From assembly GCA_910577175.1 (NCBI GenBank), contig CAJTLU010000017.1, positions 1 through 64,000 on the forward strand: DNA of 64,000 nt. Reading direction: 5' to 3'. Within the stretch, counting starts at the first letter, position 1. Every line of letters starts with the position of its first letter. This document shows, in pieces, positions 7,734-16,787 of this stretch. Position numbers and translations under genes: made by a program. Below the pieces are notes generated by a model. It saw only the letters and a list, made by a program, of their open reading frames with translations. It was not told the DNA's origin and did not search any database. This DNA is from an uncultured Lachnospiraceae bacterium (GTDB lineage: Bacteria; Bacillota; Clostridia; Lachnospirales; Lachnospiraceae).

Positions 7734-10700
7734 CTATTCTTTTGCCCCATAATCCACAAAGCTGATATTCATATCGACATTGCCTTTTACTCCGTCCACT
7801 TTGCCGGAGGCAGTGTACTGCCACATTGTAAAATGATACGGATAGTATATGGAATCACCGTAATACGCATACCATAAATCGTATGACGATAATTCGCTCA
7901 GGTCAAGCCGCAGAATCGACCAGCGTGTGTTGGCATACAGCACCGGCGTATAGCCTGCTGCTGCAATTTCTTCCATAAACGCCTTTGCACAGGCCGTTCT
8001 GACCTCTCTGGAAAGAGAATTGGCGCGGGCTGCCTTATAGCTTGTAATTTCCTCAGTATCAAACGCAACCGGCCAGGTAATATTATAGCCCTTTAAACTT
8101 TCTATTACAAACGCCGCTTCTTCCTTTGCCTCTTCCACATTGACCGCCTGGGTAAAGAAATATACTCCTACCTCAAGTCCCGCTGCAAGCGCTCCTTCGA
8201 CATTCTGCTTAAAATACGGGTCCAGCTCACAGGTCCCGTTTGTCCCCATGCCACGGAAGCCGAGACGAATCATGGCAAACTCAACGCCGGAGGCCGCTAC
8301 CTTATTCCAGTCAACCTTTTCCTGATACTTCGAAACATCGATTCCTTTTATTGAAACAGTTTTGCCATCCTTCTGATAGGTAAACTCCCCTTGCTCATCC
8401 TTTACAAAGCCCTCCGGTTCATATAGGTTTCTCTTCCGCTCCTCCTTGACCGGCACCAGCAGATTTTCACCCAGATTTCCGACAAGTGCGATACGCTCCC
8501 TTTGCGCTTCCTCTAATGTGACGCCATGAATTACGGAATCCCCGCCTACATCGGCATAGTCCTCCTCCGCATAGGCGTAAAAGTCCAGCCGGCTTAATTC
8601 ATACGCATGGCCGGAAAATACAAGCTTTCCGACTACCTTGCCAAGATACGCACCAGCCGACATAACGTAGGCGTCAAACCGCAGCCCCGCTTCCTGCAGG
8701 GTATATTCCGGCTTTTCCACACGGATAGCATAATCTCCAATATTAAGGTCCTTTCCGCCCTTCGGCACGGAGAACAGATACGACCTTCCGTTAATCACCG
8801 TATCAATGTGCAGTTCATTTTCATATTCTGCATAAGCGCCTACATCTGCCAGAAGTGCCAGCTCTTTTTCGTAAGAAATAATCTTATACTCCTGCAGGGT
8901 CTTTGCATCCACAATGCGGAGCCTGTCTGCATCTTCTGCAAAGAACACGTACTGCTCTGTTCCCTGCTCGTTATAAATACCCTTCACCGGACAGAGCAAT
9001 TCCGGCTTATCAAAGCTGTAATCCCAGAAATACACCGCTCTTTCCCCGGCGTTTTCAAGATAGACATACTTGCTGCCGTCTTCCTGCACTTCGTTCGGAT
9101 AATAGACCTTCAGTCCCTCCCTCTCTATGCAGATGTACTCTTTTTTGCCTACCTCAGTCACAAAAGCGCGGCAGCCTTCCGGCAGCACACAGGAAGAGAC
9201 ATACTGCTCCGGCTCTTCCACATAACGCTTGACTTTCTCCGGCTCCTCTGTCTGGTCCCCAAAGACCGGAGCATCCTCTTCCTTTTTCCCGACGCCCAGT
9301 ACCGACGCCATTCCTGGCAGTCTGCGCGTAAGAAAAGCATCCATGGAGCCCTTTACCTTGGAGACGCCTTTTCCTACCGGCTCTGCAAACAGGTACAGCA
9401 CTACCATAAGAAGCAGCGCCCCTGCCAGATGGCCTGCAAGGACGCAGACTACCCGGCGTCCTTTCCCTCCGGTACGCTTTTTTTCCTTTTTTCCGGCCGG
9501 TACGGAAGCCGTCTGTATCTTTCCTGCTCCGGCCGCCGCACGCTCGGCTTCCTCTGCCTGAAGTCTTGAAATTTTCTGCAAATCGCTCTCCGACAGCCCG
9601 GTCTCCGCACAATAATCAAAATAAACCGCAAAACGGTCGTTATAGTGCTTATAATACGGCGTAAACAAAAACTCACCGTCTGCATCCGTGCCAAACAGGA
9701 AAAATGCCGTTTCGCCTTCCAGCTTTACAAAATTTTTCCTGCAATTAGCAAACCATTCGTGTACACTGACATTCCTGACCCGAATCTGCTCCCGCACCGT
9801 CACGTTCTTTGCAGGCACTATGATATTGACGCCTGTACGCTCTGTTGTCATTTCCTCCTGGCCAAGACCTGCCGCCAGCACAAACGGTCCATAGGTTACC
9901 GCCGCACTGCACGGTGCATCCGGCAAGGCGTGCAGCGTAATTTCCGGAAAAAACCGCAGCAAAATCTGACTGCCCGTTTCCCACTCACGCTCCAACAAAA
10001 GATATCCCTGCTTCACCGTGTAATCCACCGGCTCCCCGTTTATCTTCAGCTCAAAGCGCTGGTTCGTCCATTCCGGAATCCGGAAGCAGAGCGTAAAACG
10101 CTTCGGCTCTTCCAAAGCAAGCGAAAACCTGATTGTATCAAAGTGATTCAAGTCGGTTTTTTGTGTTAAATCAAGTTTTAATTTCTTGTCATGTAAAACA
10201 GAAGACAAATACAGATTGACATACAGCCTGTCTTCCCCTGCATGGTACAGCGAACTGCCCAGCTTAGTAAAACTCTCCATCCCGGTACCAGTACAGCACC
10301 AAAAGCTTTCCAACGGCGTACTATAGGTCTTGAAATATCCAGCCGCCATCGGCTGGAAATAAGTCGTCATGCCGGTCTCCGGATTCTGCGAACCAAGAAT
10401 GGCATTCAGAAATGTCCGCTCATAAAAATCTATGTATTTTTTCTCGCCGGTTACAGAATACAAGCCTTCTGCCAGCTTCAGCATATTATACGAATTACAT
10501 GTTTCACAGTTGCACCGCGTCCGCTTCCGTCCTAACGTCCCCGGCGCGCCAAAGTGCTCCCCCTCGCTGTTCCCGCCGGTAATATAGGTATGGTTCTCCA
10601 CTACAATATCAAAAAATGAAGCTGCTGCCTGGAAATAAAATTCCTCTGTCTCTCCCAATGCAAAATAGCGGTTCAACGCACCTAAAAACTTGGGAATCGT

Positions 10701-11393
10701 CGTGTTCGCATGTCTGCCGGAAAGAACATCCTTCCCCTCGCCGACCTGCCGGAACAACTCCGTCTCATCAAACTTCGCCGCCGCCTCCAGAAACTCCTTT
10801 TTGCCAGTCTCTTTGTAAAGCTCGTACAAGCAGTCGTTCATACCGCCATATTCTACCGCAAGCACACGCTCCCTGACCTCGTCCGTCCACGTGTCGGTGC
10901 GGCGGCATACCCACATACCAAGCTTTACTGCAACCTCCAGCGCCTGCGGCAGCCTTCCCAGCTGATAGGCGGAAAGGAGTCCTGCCAGCACCTTGTGCAT
11001 CGTATACCACGGCACCCAAGCCGGTTCCCCACGTTCCACACGGTCAAACAGTTCTTCCTCCGAGGCAGACAAATATCCGCTTTCACTCTGGCATTCCGCC
11101 AGCTGCTGTACAATATACTCTAACCTGTCTCCTATATCCCTTGCACCGGCTGACGCCTTTAGCTGGGCCAGCGCCGTCATATAATGTCCTAAGGTATGGC
11201 CTGCAATCTCTGCGTCCTCCCAGCCGCCGGAGTAGCGCTCTGCCTTTTTCTCAAGCCCTGCCGTCTCACGGAAACCGGCAAGCAGCCGGTCAGGGTCAAG
11301 GCTCCGCAGATACTCCTGCTCTTTGCAAAACGCATTTTCTAACACTGGCTCCGTAATCTCCACCGCATTTAATGCAAAGCTATGAATCAGCAT
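7734..11393 (-). CDS. GH127 arabinofuranosidase - membrane segment - GH25 lysozyme chimera
   Basis: One uninterrupted 1219-codon frame joins two unrelated enzymes. Residues 1 to about 605 are GH127 (beta-L-arabinofuranosidase, DUF1680): the acid/base region NSEGEHFG (about 275-282), CETCN (about 296-300) and WCCTGTG (365-371) carry the Glu and Cys residues that bind zinc and act in this family. A basic linker (632-647) leads to one membrane helix (about 648-670), a region of unknown fold, and a C-terminal GH25 muramidase (about 1015-1219) with GIDVSKYQ and the FDTEE catalytic pair. There is no N-terminal signal peptide, so GH127 should be cytoplasmic and GH25 outside. No start codon with a ribosome site was found at the GH25 side. 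The start ATG follows AGGGGG. A real gene fusion seems likeliest; an assembly join is the alternative. Confidence 0.85.
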   Translation of the reverse strand: MLIHSFALNAVEITEPVLENAFCKEQEYLRSLDPDRLLAGFRETAGLEKKAERYSGGWEDAEIAGHTLGHYMTALAQLKASAGARDIGDRLEYIVQQLAECQSESGYLSASEEELFDRVERGEPAWVPWYTMHKVLAGLLSAYQLGRLPQALEVAVKLGMWVCRRTDTWTDEVRERVLAVEYGGMNDCLYELYKETGKKEFLEAAAKFDETELFRQVGEGKDVLSGRHANTTIPKFLGALNRYFALGETEEFYFQAAASFFDIVVENHTYITGGNSEGEHFGAPGTLGRKRTRCNCETCNSYNMLKLAEGLYSVTGEKKYIDFYERTFLNAILGSQNPETGMTTYFQPMAAGYFKTYSTPLESFWCCTGTGMESFTKLGSSLYHAGEDRLYVNLYLSSVLHDKKLKLDLTQKTDLNHFDTIRFSLALEEPKRFTLCFRIPEWTNQRFELKINGEPVDYTVKQGYLLLEREWETGSQILLRFFPEITLHALPDAPCSAAVTYGPFVLAAGLGQEEMTTERTGVNIIVPAKNVTVREQIRVRNVSVHEWFANCRKNFVKLEGETAFFLFGTDADGEFLFTPYYKHYNDRFAVYFDYCAETGLSESDLQKISRLQAEEAERAAAGAGKIQTASVPAGKKEKKRTGGKGRRVVCVLAGHLAGALLLMVVLYLFAEPVGKGVSKVKGSMDAFLTRRLPGMASVLGVGKKEEDAPVFGDQTEEPEKVKRYVEEPEQYVSSCVLPEGCRAFVTEVGKKEYICIEREGLKVYYPNEVQEDGSKYVYLENAGERAVYFWDYSFDKPELLCPVKGIYNEQGTEQYVFFAEDADRLRIVDAKTLQEYKIISYEKELALLADVGAYAEYENELHIDTVINGRSYLFSVPKGGKDLNIGDYAIRVEKPEYTLQEAGLRFDAYVMSAGAYLGKVVGKLVFSGHAYELSRLDFYAYAEEDYADVGGDSVIHGVTLEEAQRERIALVGNLGENLLVPVKEERKRNLYEPEGFVKDEQGEFTYQKDGKTVSIKGIDVSKYQEKVDWNKVAASGVEFAMIRLGFRGMGTNGTCELDPYFKQNVEGALAAGLEVGVYFFTQAVNVEEAKEEAAFVIESLKGYNITWPVAFDTEEITSYKAARANSLSREVRTACAKAFMEEIAAAGYTPVLYANTRWSILRLDLSELSSYDLWYAYYGDSIYYPYHFTMWQYTASGKVDGVKGNVDMNISFVDYGAKE

Positions 11394-11465
11394 GAACAGC
11401 CCCCTTTCTTTTGTTATTCTCTTTCTTCTCTTCTTTGTTATCAGTTTGTTCTATAAAGTCGCCTT

Positions 11466-11548
11466 TTGGGGTTTCTGCGTTCTATATGCCTCTTATGCCA
11501 CAAAGCCTGTGAAACCTTCAAGGCAGCTAAAAAATGCAAAAACTCAAG
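11466..11548. repeat. Degenerate MITE-like element (copy B)
   Basis: The right end CTAAAAAATGCAAAAACTCA (from 11527) is a good family end. The left end TTGGGGTTTCTGCGTTCTAT (from 11466) is a weaker inverted match. The rest of 11394-11660 shows no gene. Confidence 0.4.
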
Positions 11549-11667
11549 AAATTACTTTCTATTACATAGATAGGTTCAGTATAACAGTTACCTGTGGCAA
11601 AGTCATGTCAACCGGAAACTTATTCTTTCGTTTCCTCATTTTGCGTATCTTTCCTGGAAATGAAAAA

Positions 11668-11697
11668 GGGAGCTATCGCACTTCGTACGACAGCCCC
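11668..11697 (-). terminator. Terminator downstream of xylB
   Basis: On the minus strand, GGGGCTGTCG pairs with CGATAGCTCCC around a TACGAAGTG loop and is followed by TTTTTC. A second hairpin (AAAGGTCTGCA with TGCAGGCCTTT, 11705-11731) stands just before it. Both lie 120-190 nt after the xylB stop. Confidence 0.75.
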
Positions 11698-11766
11698 TTA
11701 TCTAAAAGGTCTGCAACAGGTGCAGGCCTTTCGGCTTTTGAGATGTTAAGTCATCATTTAACTTGT

Positions 11767-11856
11767 ATCCATTAAGCGGGTCGCCCTGCATTCCAAGTCT
11801 TTTTAAGACTTATCCATTAAGCAATTTGCCCTGCGTTCCAAATCTTTTCAAGACTT
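11767..11856. repeat. Two tandem 45-bp repeats at the 3' end of xylB
   Basis: Copies at 11767-11811 and 11812-11856 both read ATCCATTAAGC, a short variable part, CCCTGC, TTCCAA and then a TCTTTT-AAGACTT palindromic tail. They differ at only a few positions. The second copy runs into the xylB stop codon (11855-11857), so the duplication begins exactly at the gene end. Each copy can form a small AAGTCTT/AAGACTT hairpin. Confidence 0.8.
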
Positions 11857-13330
11857 ATACGGTTGCTACCGCATCAAAGCTCTCCTTTAATGCCGGGTAG
11901 AGCTTCTTAAATACCTGATACCTTGCTTCGTACTTTGCAACCAGCTCTGCCTCCGGCTCCGTGGTATCTACTACCGTGATAAACTTATCCGCTGCCTCCT
12001 CTACCGAAGCATACTCGCCGCAGCCGACTGCCGCAAGGATGGCTGCGCCATAGCCCGGACCCTCTTCGCTGTTGATGATATCTACCTTGACATTCATAAT
12101 GTTGGCAAGCATCTTTCTCCAAAGCGGGCTCTTTGCGCCGCCGCCCGTCGCGCGGATACGGCCAATCTTCACGCCGAGGCTCCTTGCGATTTCAAGCGAA
12201 TCACGGAGCGCATAAGTAACGCCCTCCAATACCGCCTGGGTCATGTCCGCTCTTGTGGAGTCCATCGTCAGGCCGATAAAGCACCCTCTTGCATTCGGAT
12301 TATTGTGCGGGGTTCTTTCGCCCATCAGATACGGCAGATAATAAACATGGTTCTCACCAAGGGCAGTAATTGCCTTCTGCTCACCTGCATAGTCCTTCGT
12401 ACCAATAATTTCATCCATCCACCACTTGTTGGAGGATGCGGCGGAAAGCATACAGCCCATTAAATGATACTTGCCATTTGCATGTGCAAACATATGTAAT
12501 GCGTTCTGGTCGTCTACCGCAAACTTATCGCAGGCAACAAATACCGTACCGGAAGTACCAAGGGAAACGATACACATACCGTCCTTTGTCGTACCGGTTC
12601 CGATTGCACCGGCAGCATTATCTCCGGCACCTGCAATAATCTTTACGTTCTCGGAAAGACCGAGACGCTCTGCCATTGCCTTCGTAAGATTCCCGACCAC
12701 CTCGTAGCTGTCAAAAATCTTCGCAAGCTGCTCCTCCTTGATGCCACAGATTTCTAACATCTCCTTTGACCAGCACTTATGCTCTACATCCATTAACAGC
12801 ATGCCTGCCGCATCAGAAGCATCCGTACAGTGTACGCCGGAAAGCAGATATGCCAGATAGTCCTTTGGCAGCATAATCTTTTTAATCTTTGCAAAATTGT
12901 CCGGCTCGTTCTTCTTTACCCAGAGAATCTTCGGAGCCGTAAACCCGGTCAATGCCATATTGGCAGTATAGGAAGAAATCTTCTCACGACCGATGGTCTT
13001 GTTCAAATAGTCGCATTCCTCCTGCGTTCTTCCGTCATTCCAGAGAATCGCCGGGCGGATTACCTTGTCATTTTCATCTAACATTACAAGTCCGTGCATC
13101 TGTCCGCCGAAGCTGATGCCTGCCAGGCTGCTCCTGTCCAGACCGTCGAGTACCTCGGAAAGACCGCTCTCAAAGCCCGCGAACCAGTCCTCTGGATTCT
13201 GCTCGGACCAGCCTGGCTTCGGAAACGATAACCCATACTCACGGCTTGCCGTCTTTACAATTGCACCGTTACTCTCCATCAGCACAAGCTTCACGGAGGA
13301 AGTCCCCAGATCTACACCTAAATAATACAT
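11855..13330 (-). CDS. xylB: Xylulokinase
   Basis: A 491-residue FGGY-family sugar kinase that phosphorylates D-xylulose to feed the pentose phosphate pathway. It opens with MYYLGVDLGTSSVKLVLME, the phosphate-binding loop. ISFGGQMHGLV near residue 80 is the xylulokinase substrate motif. AGAGDNAAGAIGTG and the C-terminal ATGGGAKSPLWRKMLA ATP/hinge motif follow, and the length is normal. The open frame extends back to 13519, but ATG 13330 has AAGGAGATAAG upstream and aligns with the family start. It has its own promoter (TTGACA/TATCAT). It fits the arabinose/xylose-releasing hydrolases elsewhere in the window, although no xylose isomerase or transporter lies next to it. Confidence 0.95.
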   Translation of the reverse strand: MYYLGVDLGTSSVKLVLMESNGAIVKTASREYGLSFPKPGWSEQNPEDWFAGFESGLSEVLDGLDRSSLAGISFGGQMHGLVMLDENDKVIRPAILWNDGRTQEECDYLNKTIGREKISSYTANMALTGFTAPKILWVKKNEPDNFAKIKKIMLPKDYLAYLLSGVHCTDASDAAGMLLMDVEHKCWSKEMLEICGIKEEQLAKIFDSYEVVGNLTKAMAERLGLSENVKIIAGAGDNAAGAIGTGTTKDGMCIVSLGTSGTVFVACDKFAVDDQNALHMFAHANGKYHLMGCMLSAASSNKWWMDEIIGTKDYAGEQKAITALGENHVYYLPYLMGERTPHNNPNARGCFIGLTMDSTRADMTQAVLEGVTYALRDSLEIARSLGVKIGRIRATGGGAKSPLWRKMLANIMNVKVDIINSEEGPGYGAAILAAVGCGEYASVEEAADKFITVVDTTEPEAELVAKYEARYQVFKKLYPALKESFDAVATV

Positions 13331-13412
13331 CTTATCTCCTTTCCTGCCCTTGCATCCTGCACGTTCCCGGCGCCACTTTTCCCGGAAACAAAACGCAAAG
13401 CACCTTAGTTTT

Positions 13413-13441
13413 ATGATATCAATGAAGTGCGGCACTGTCAA
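13413..13441 (-). promoter_or_regulatory. xylB promoter
   Basis: TTGACA (13441-13436) and TATCAT (13418-13413) with a 17-bp spacer on the minus strand, about 80 bp before the xylB start. Confidence 0.75.
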
Positions 13442-13451
13442 TCCTTTTTTC

Positions 13452-13571
13452 CCTGGGCTTCCGTATTTTTTAAGGGGCTGTCGCACGCAGCGCAGCCCCG
13501 GCTTACAAGCTAAGAGCATCTTTTCCTGGAAAGGGAATACGGTTGTCTTATTTCTGCATGCGCAAGCTCAA
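13452..13571. repeat. MITE-like element (copy C) carrying a terminator
   Basis: The left end CCTGGGCTTCCGTATTTTTT (13452 on) and the right end TGCATGCGCAAGCTCAA (13555-13571) are inverted and match at 11 of 17 positions. The right end contains the stop codon of the MutS-like gene. The middle carries a terminator hairpin. If real, the insertion supplied both the stop codon and the terminator of the gene. Confidence 0.4.
13474..13499 (-). terminator. Terminator after the MutS-like pair
   Basis: GGGGCTG (13474-13480) and CAGCCCC (13493-13499) form a stem with a CGCACG-containing loop, about 70 nt after the MutS-like stop codon. On the minus strand it is followed by TTAAAAAATA, so its strength as a terminator there is uncertain. 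Confidence 0.55.
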
Positions 13572-15166
13572 TTTTTCTCCTCCCCGATAACGGCGTCATA
13601 CAAATCCAGGCCATAGCTTGTAAATTCCGGCTCCCGTTTTATCATACGGAACGTCCGGACACCGTCCTCCTGCCGTTCTGCGGACAAAAAGAGCGCATGT
13701 GCAAGCCCTTTTTCATAGCAGCGTTTCGCAAATGCCATCAGGTGGGTTACCATCATCACCCGGACGCCCCGCTCGTAGAGCGCTCTTGTAATATCTTCTG
13801 CAATCACCGAGCCTTCTTTTTCCGTTGTCGTGGCAAACGATTCGTTCAGAAACAGGATGGAATCTTTCGTCAGATTGTCCACGATACGTTCCATCCGACC
13901 GAGCTCTTCGTCCAGACGGCCGCTGTTCATAGCGCTGTCCTCCCGCCTTGTAAAATGGGTAAAAATGTTCTGGTACAGGCCGCTTGCAAAGCTTTTCGCC
14001 GGTACATACATCCCGCACTGGAGCATTACCTGCGCAATACCGATGCTGCGCAGATAGGTCGACTTTCCGCCCTGGTTCGCACCAGTCACGATAACCAGAT
14101 GCTTCCCCTCTGCCGAAAGCGTATTGTCCACAGGGCACCGCAGGTTATAAATGGCAAGGCTCAGCTCTGTCAGACCTTCAAAGGAAAAATTCTCCCGCTC
14201 CGTGATTTCCGGAAAACAGAAGTCCACGCCAATCCGGTGTACCCTCCGGTAAAGATTGGCGGCTCCCATCAGAAACGCCGTCTGCAGATAAAGCTGTTTG
14301 AAAAAAATCTCTTTTTCCTCCAGAAACGGCTCAAAGAAGCGCATCATTGCCCCCAGCACCACGTTTTTAATTGCGCCGATATCCTGCAAAAGATTCTGGT
14401 TCTCCCCTTCGATTGTCTTTGTCTCATCCACAAACAGGCTGCGGCAGAAGCCGCCGATTTTCCCTGCCGCGTTCCGGAAAAATCCGGTCTTTACTACCTC
14501 CGGCTCCCGGATATCACACAGGACAAGTCCAGTCATAGAAAGTCCCGGTCCGAGCGCCGCCGCCACCTCCACGACCCCGTCCGCCGTAGAAGAACGGATA
14601 TCCTTTACTACCTTATGCAGACATTCCTGGTATTCCGGATTGTACTCTGCCAGAAACTCCTGTGCAAAGGCTGCCGCCTCTTTGGTCACAAACCTTTCCT
14701 GCCAGTTCCGGAATACCGTCTCCAGCCGGTCCAGATAATGCACGATGCGCTCCAGATATGCGATATTAGCAACCTGACGCCTGCCCTGGTCCGTGCCGCT
14801 GCCATAGCCGCGCTTTTTCTTGTCCGCTGCAAAACGCGCTACCTCTTCCCCGGCTTCCTTTGCCGTCCGGTACAGTTCTTCCATCCAGTCATAATTTGTC
14901 ACAGCTTCCTTTACCATCTGCTGACGGTAATGTACCTCTTCCCTGGAAAGCAACGGCACAAGCATCACGCGTTTTGTCATCTCCACCACATAATTGTCCC
15001 GCTCCTTTGCAACCTTTACTGCCTTTCCCTCTTCCTCCTCCTCACAAAAGCCGCCTGCCGTTTTAAATAAAATGTCCAGATTCAAATCCCGGCAGATTTC
15101 TTCCTTGTCGAAATAGCTTTTTTCCGTCCCCCATTCCCGGTCTTTATAAAGCAGCGTTACTTTCAT
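13568..15166 (-). CDS. MutS-type ATPase A of a tandem pair
   Basis: A 532-residue protein with the MutS core and clamp region followed by the ABC-type MutS ATPase domain. It lacks the mismatch-reading N-terminal domains of true MutS and the Smr nuclease of MutS2. Walker A is GANQGGKST (362-370), with a signature-like helix DSAMNSGRLDEELGRM (about 410-424). Walker B is ILFLNE (437-442), with Asn441 where canonical MutS has Asp before the catalytic Glu, and the switch His is in VTHLM. The start ATG follows GGAGGTATTT and overlaps the end of its sister gene by 23 nt, so the two are translationally coupled and probably form a heterodimer. The DNA or RNA substrate is unknown. Confidence 0.82.
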   Translation of the reverse strand: MKVTLLYKDREWGTEKSYFDKEEICRDLNLDILFKTAGGFCEEEEEGKAVKVAKERDNYVVEMTKRVMLVPLLSREEVHYRQQMVKEAVTNYDWMEELYRTAKEAGEEVARFAADKKKRGYGSGTDQGRRQVANIAYLERIVHYLDRLETVFRNWQERFVTKEAAAFAQEFLAEYNPEYQECLHKVVKDIRSSTADGVVEVAAALGPGLSMTGLVLCDIREPEVVKTGFFRNAAGKIGGFCRSLFVDETKTIEGENQNLLQDIGAIKNVVLGAMMRFFEPFLEEKEIFFKQLYLQTAFLMGAANLYRRVHRIGVDFCFPEITERENFSFEGLTELSLAIYNLRCPVDNTLSAEGKHLVIVTGANQGGKSTYLRSIGIAQVMLQCGMYVPAKSFASGLYQNIFTHFTRREDSAMNSGRLDEELGRMERIVDNLTKDSILFLNESFATTTEKEGSVIAEDITRALYERGVRVMMVTHLMAFAKRCYEKGLAHALFLSAERQEDGVRTFRMIKREPEFTSYGLDLYDAVIGEEKN

Positions 15167-16718
15167 AAATACCTCCCTCCTCTAAACGCGCGCAGAGCGC
15201 TTCATAGCCCAGACGGTGCTTTTCCACAATGTCAGCCGCATAGCCTGTTCCTTCCGCGGCCCGCCTCACAATCCGGAACGTCCGCTTCCTGTGGTCATGC
15301 TCATCCGCAAGCGCCGTAAGGCTTACCGTGCCCGGACAGGCGTCCACAAGCTCCGCAATATGCGTTACATACACGCCGAGGCACCCCAGTCCTGAGAAAT
15401 GCTCCAGCACCCGTTTTCCCATAATAAAAGCGTCATACGTTGCCGCCGTCGTAAAAAGCTCGTTCAAAATTACGAACCGGTTCCCGTACTCCTCCTGCAT
15501 CATTGGCTGCAACCGTACCAGCTCCTCCTTAAGCTTTCCCCTGCCGCTCTCCATGCTTTCCTCTACGGAAAAATGGGTCAGGATTCCTTCAAAATACGGC
15601 AGGGCCGCTGCTTCTGCCGGTACGTCAAGGCCCATCATCGCAAAATAAACAAGCTGCCCGAGGCTCCGCGCAAAGGTAGTCTTTCCCCCCTGATTCGGTC
15701 CGGTCACCAGAAAGAACCGCTCTCCCTCGTTATATCGTACCGAATTGCTCACTACCTCCTTTTCCATCCACCTGTTTTTCCGCGCCAGCGCAAGGTCATA
15801 GACCTGCTCCACCGAAAAGCTGCCGCCCTTTTCCACCCGTGGCTCACAAAAGACACAGCCCCGCCGTTCCATTTCCCCCTGAAATTCCGAAAACACCAGA
15901 TAAAACTGCAGCTCCTCCTCGATACGGTACACCTCCGGCTCGATGATTTCCCCGAAGCGGCTGCTAAACGCAGCCAGCGCGTCAAAAAAATCCGGCCTCG
16001 ACTTCTGGTACATCTGAACGATTTCACATTCCAGATAGCTCAGCATTTCTTCTGACGCAAACGGACTGGGAAGCAGGTATTCCGGTGGAACCGCGCCATC
16101 CTCCTTACTCCGGAACCTATCTGGAAACAGCTTCCGGATAGCGTCAAAATAATACTGTTCCACCGGCTCTGTTATCACCTTTAAATTCCCTCCGGCAATG
16201 CTGAGCCGGAAGCAAAGGCCGGAAAGCATCCCGCAAATCCGCCCGATTTCTTCCATGCACTCCTTCCAAAGTGGTCTTTCGCAAAGCTCCCGCACATACG
16301 CCAGAAGTCCCGAAAGCCCCTCGGACTCCGCCACCGCCTTTGTAAGCTCGTCCTTTAAGAAAAATACGCCGGTCATGTACTCGCTTATTCTGTTAAACAG
16401 GTACATCCTCCACTGCTGTCCGTTTTCCGCTCTTCGGTAAAGCTTCTCATATCTTCTTGACTCGCGCATTTTATGCGAAAACAGTCCGATACTCTCCTCT
16501 AACCTCTTCTGCCGGATTTCCCGGTAAACGCCGCGCCGGTAGCAGACCGTTTCATAATCCTCCGGATACCGGAAATACAGCCCACGGATATCATACTCCT
16601 TTCCCTTCTCCTGCAGCTCCCGCAAAACCTGATTCAGATTTAAGTCAGGAAAAAACTCCGGCATTTCTCTCTCTGTCTGCTCTTTTTTGTAAACCCGTTC
16701 CAATACCCCCGAATACAT
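15144..16718 (-). CDS. MutS-type ATPase B of a tandem pair
   Basis: A 524-residue paralogue of the downstream MutS-type protein with the same layout: helical core (about 60-310) and C-terminal ATPase. Walker A is GPNQGGKTT (340-348), the signature region is SMESGRGKLKEEL (about 388-400), and Walker B is FVILNE with Asn419 in place of Asp; VTHIAEL holds the switch His. Start ATG 16718 has GGAGG 5 nt upstream; a GTG two codons earlier is possible. The gene follows the helicase gene after 69 nt on the same strand and overlaps the next gene, so all three look like one transcript. Presence of two distinct half-subunits suggests an asymmetric dimer like eukaryotic MutS heterodimers; that is inference. 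Confidence 0.82.
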   Translation of the reverse strand: MYSGVLERVYKKEQTEREMPEFFPDLNLNQVLRELQEKGKEYDIRGLYFRYPEDYETVCYRRGVYREIRQKRLEESIGLFSHKMRESRRYEKLYRRAENGQQWRMYLFNRISEYMTGVFFLKDELTKAVAESEGLSGLLAYVRELCERPLWKECMEEIGRICGMLSGLCFRLSIAGGNLKVITEPVEQYYFDAIRKLFPDRFRSKEDGAVPPEYLLPSPFASEEMLSYLECEIVQMYQKSRPDFFDALAAFSSRFGEIIEPEVYRIEEELQFYLVFSEFQGEMERRGCVFCEPRVEKGGSFSVEQVYDLALARKNRWMEKEVVSNSVRYNEGERFFLVTGPNQGGKTTFARSLGQLVYFAMMGLDVPAEAAALPYFEGILTHFSVEESMESGRGKLKEELVRLQPMMQEEYGNRFVILNELFTTAATYDAFIMGKRVLEHFSGLGCLGVYVTHIAELVDACPGTVSLTALADEHDHRKRTFRIVRRAAEGTGYAADIVEKHRLGYEALCARLEEGGIYESNAAL

Positions 16719-16787
16719 AAACACCTCCGCATTTTCTGTTTTATTCCCCGTCCTGTCCTTACCGCCTGATTCCTGATCTTCCTTCTC

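Noticed and set aside
8607..9569. 320-codon plus-strand frame
   Set aside because: Antisense shadow of the GH127-GH25 gene, with no start signals and no recognisable domain.
11767..11856. Possible CRISPR repeats
   Set aside because: Only two units, directly adjacent with no spacer, and part of a gene end; it is a simple tandem duplication.
13697..15070. 457-codon plus-strand frame
   Set aside because: It is antisense to the MutS-type gene, lacks a ribosome site, and its composition (rich in His, Cys, Arg) is what the complement of GC-rich coding DNA gives.
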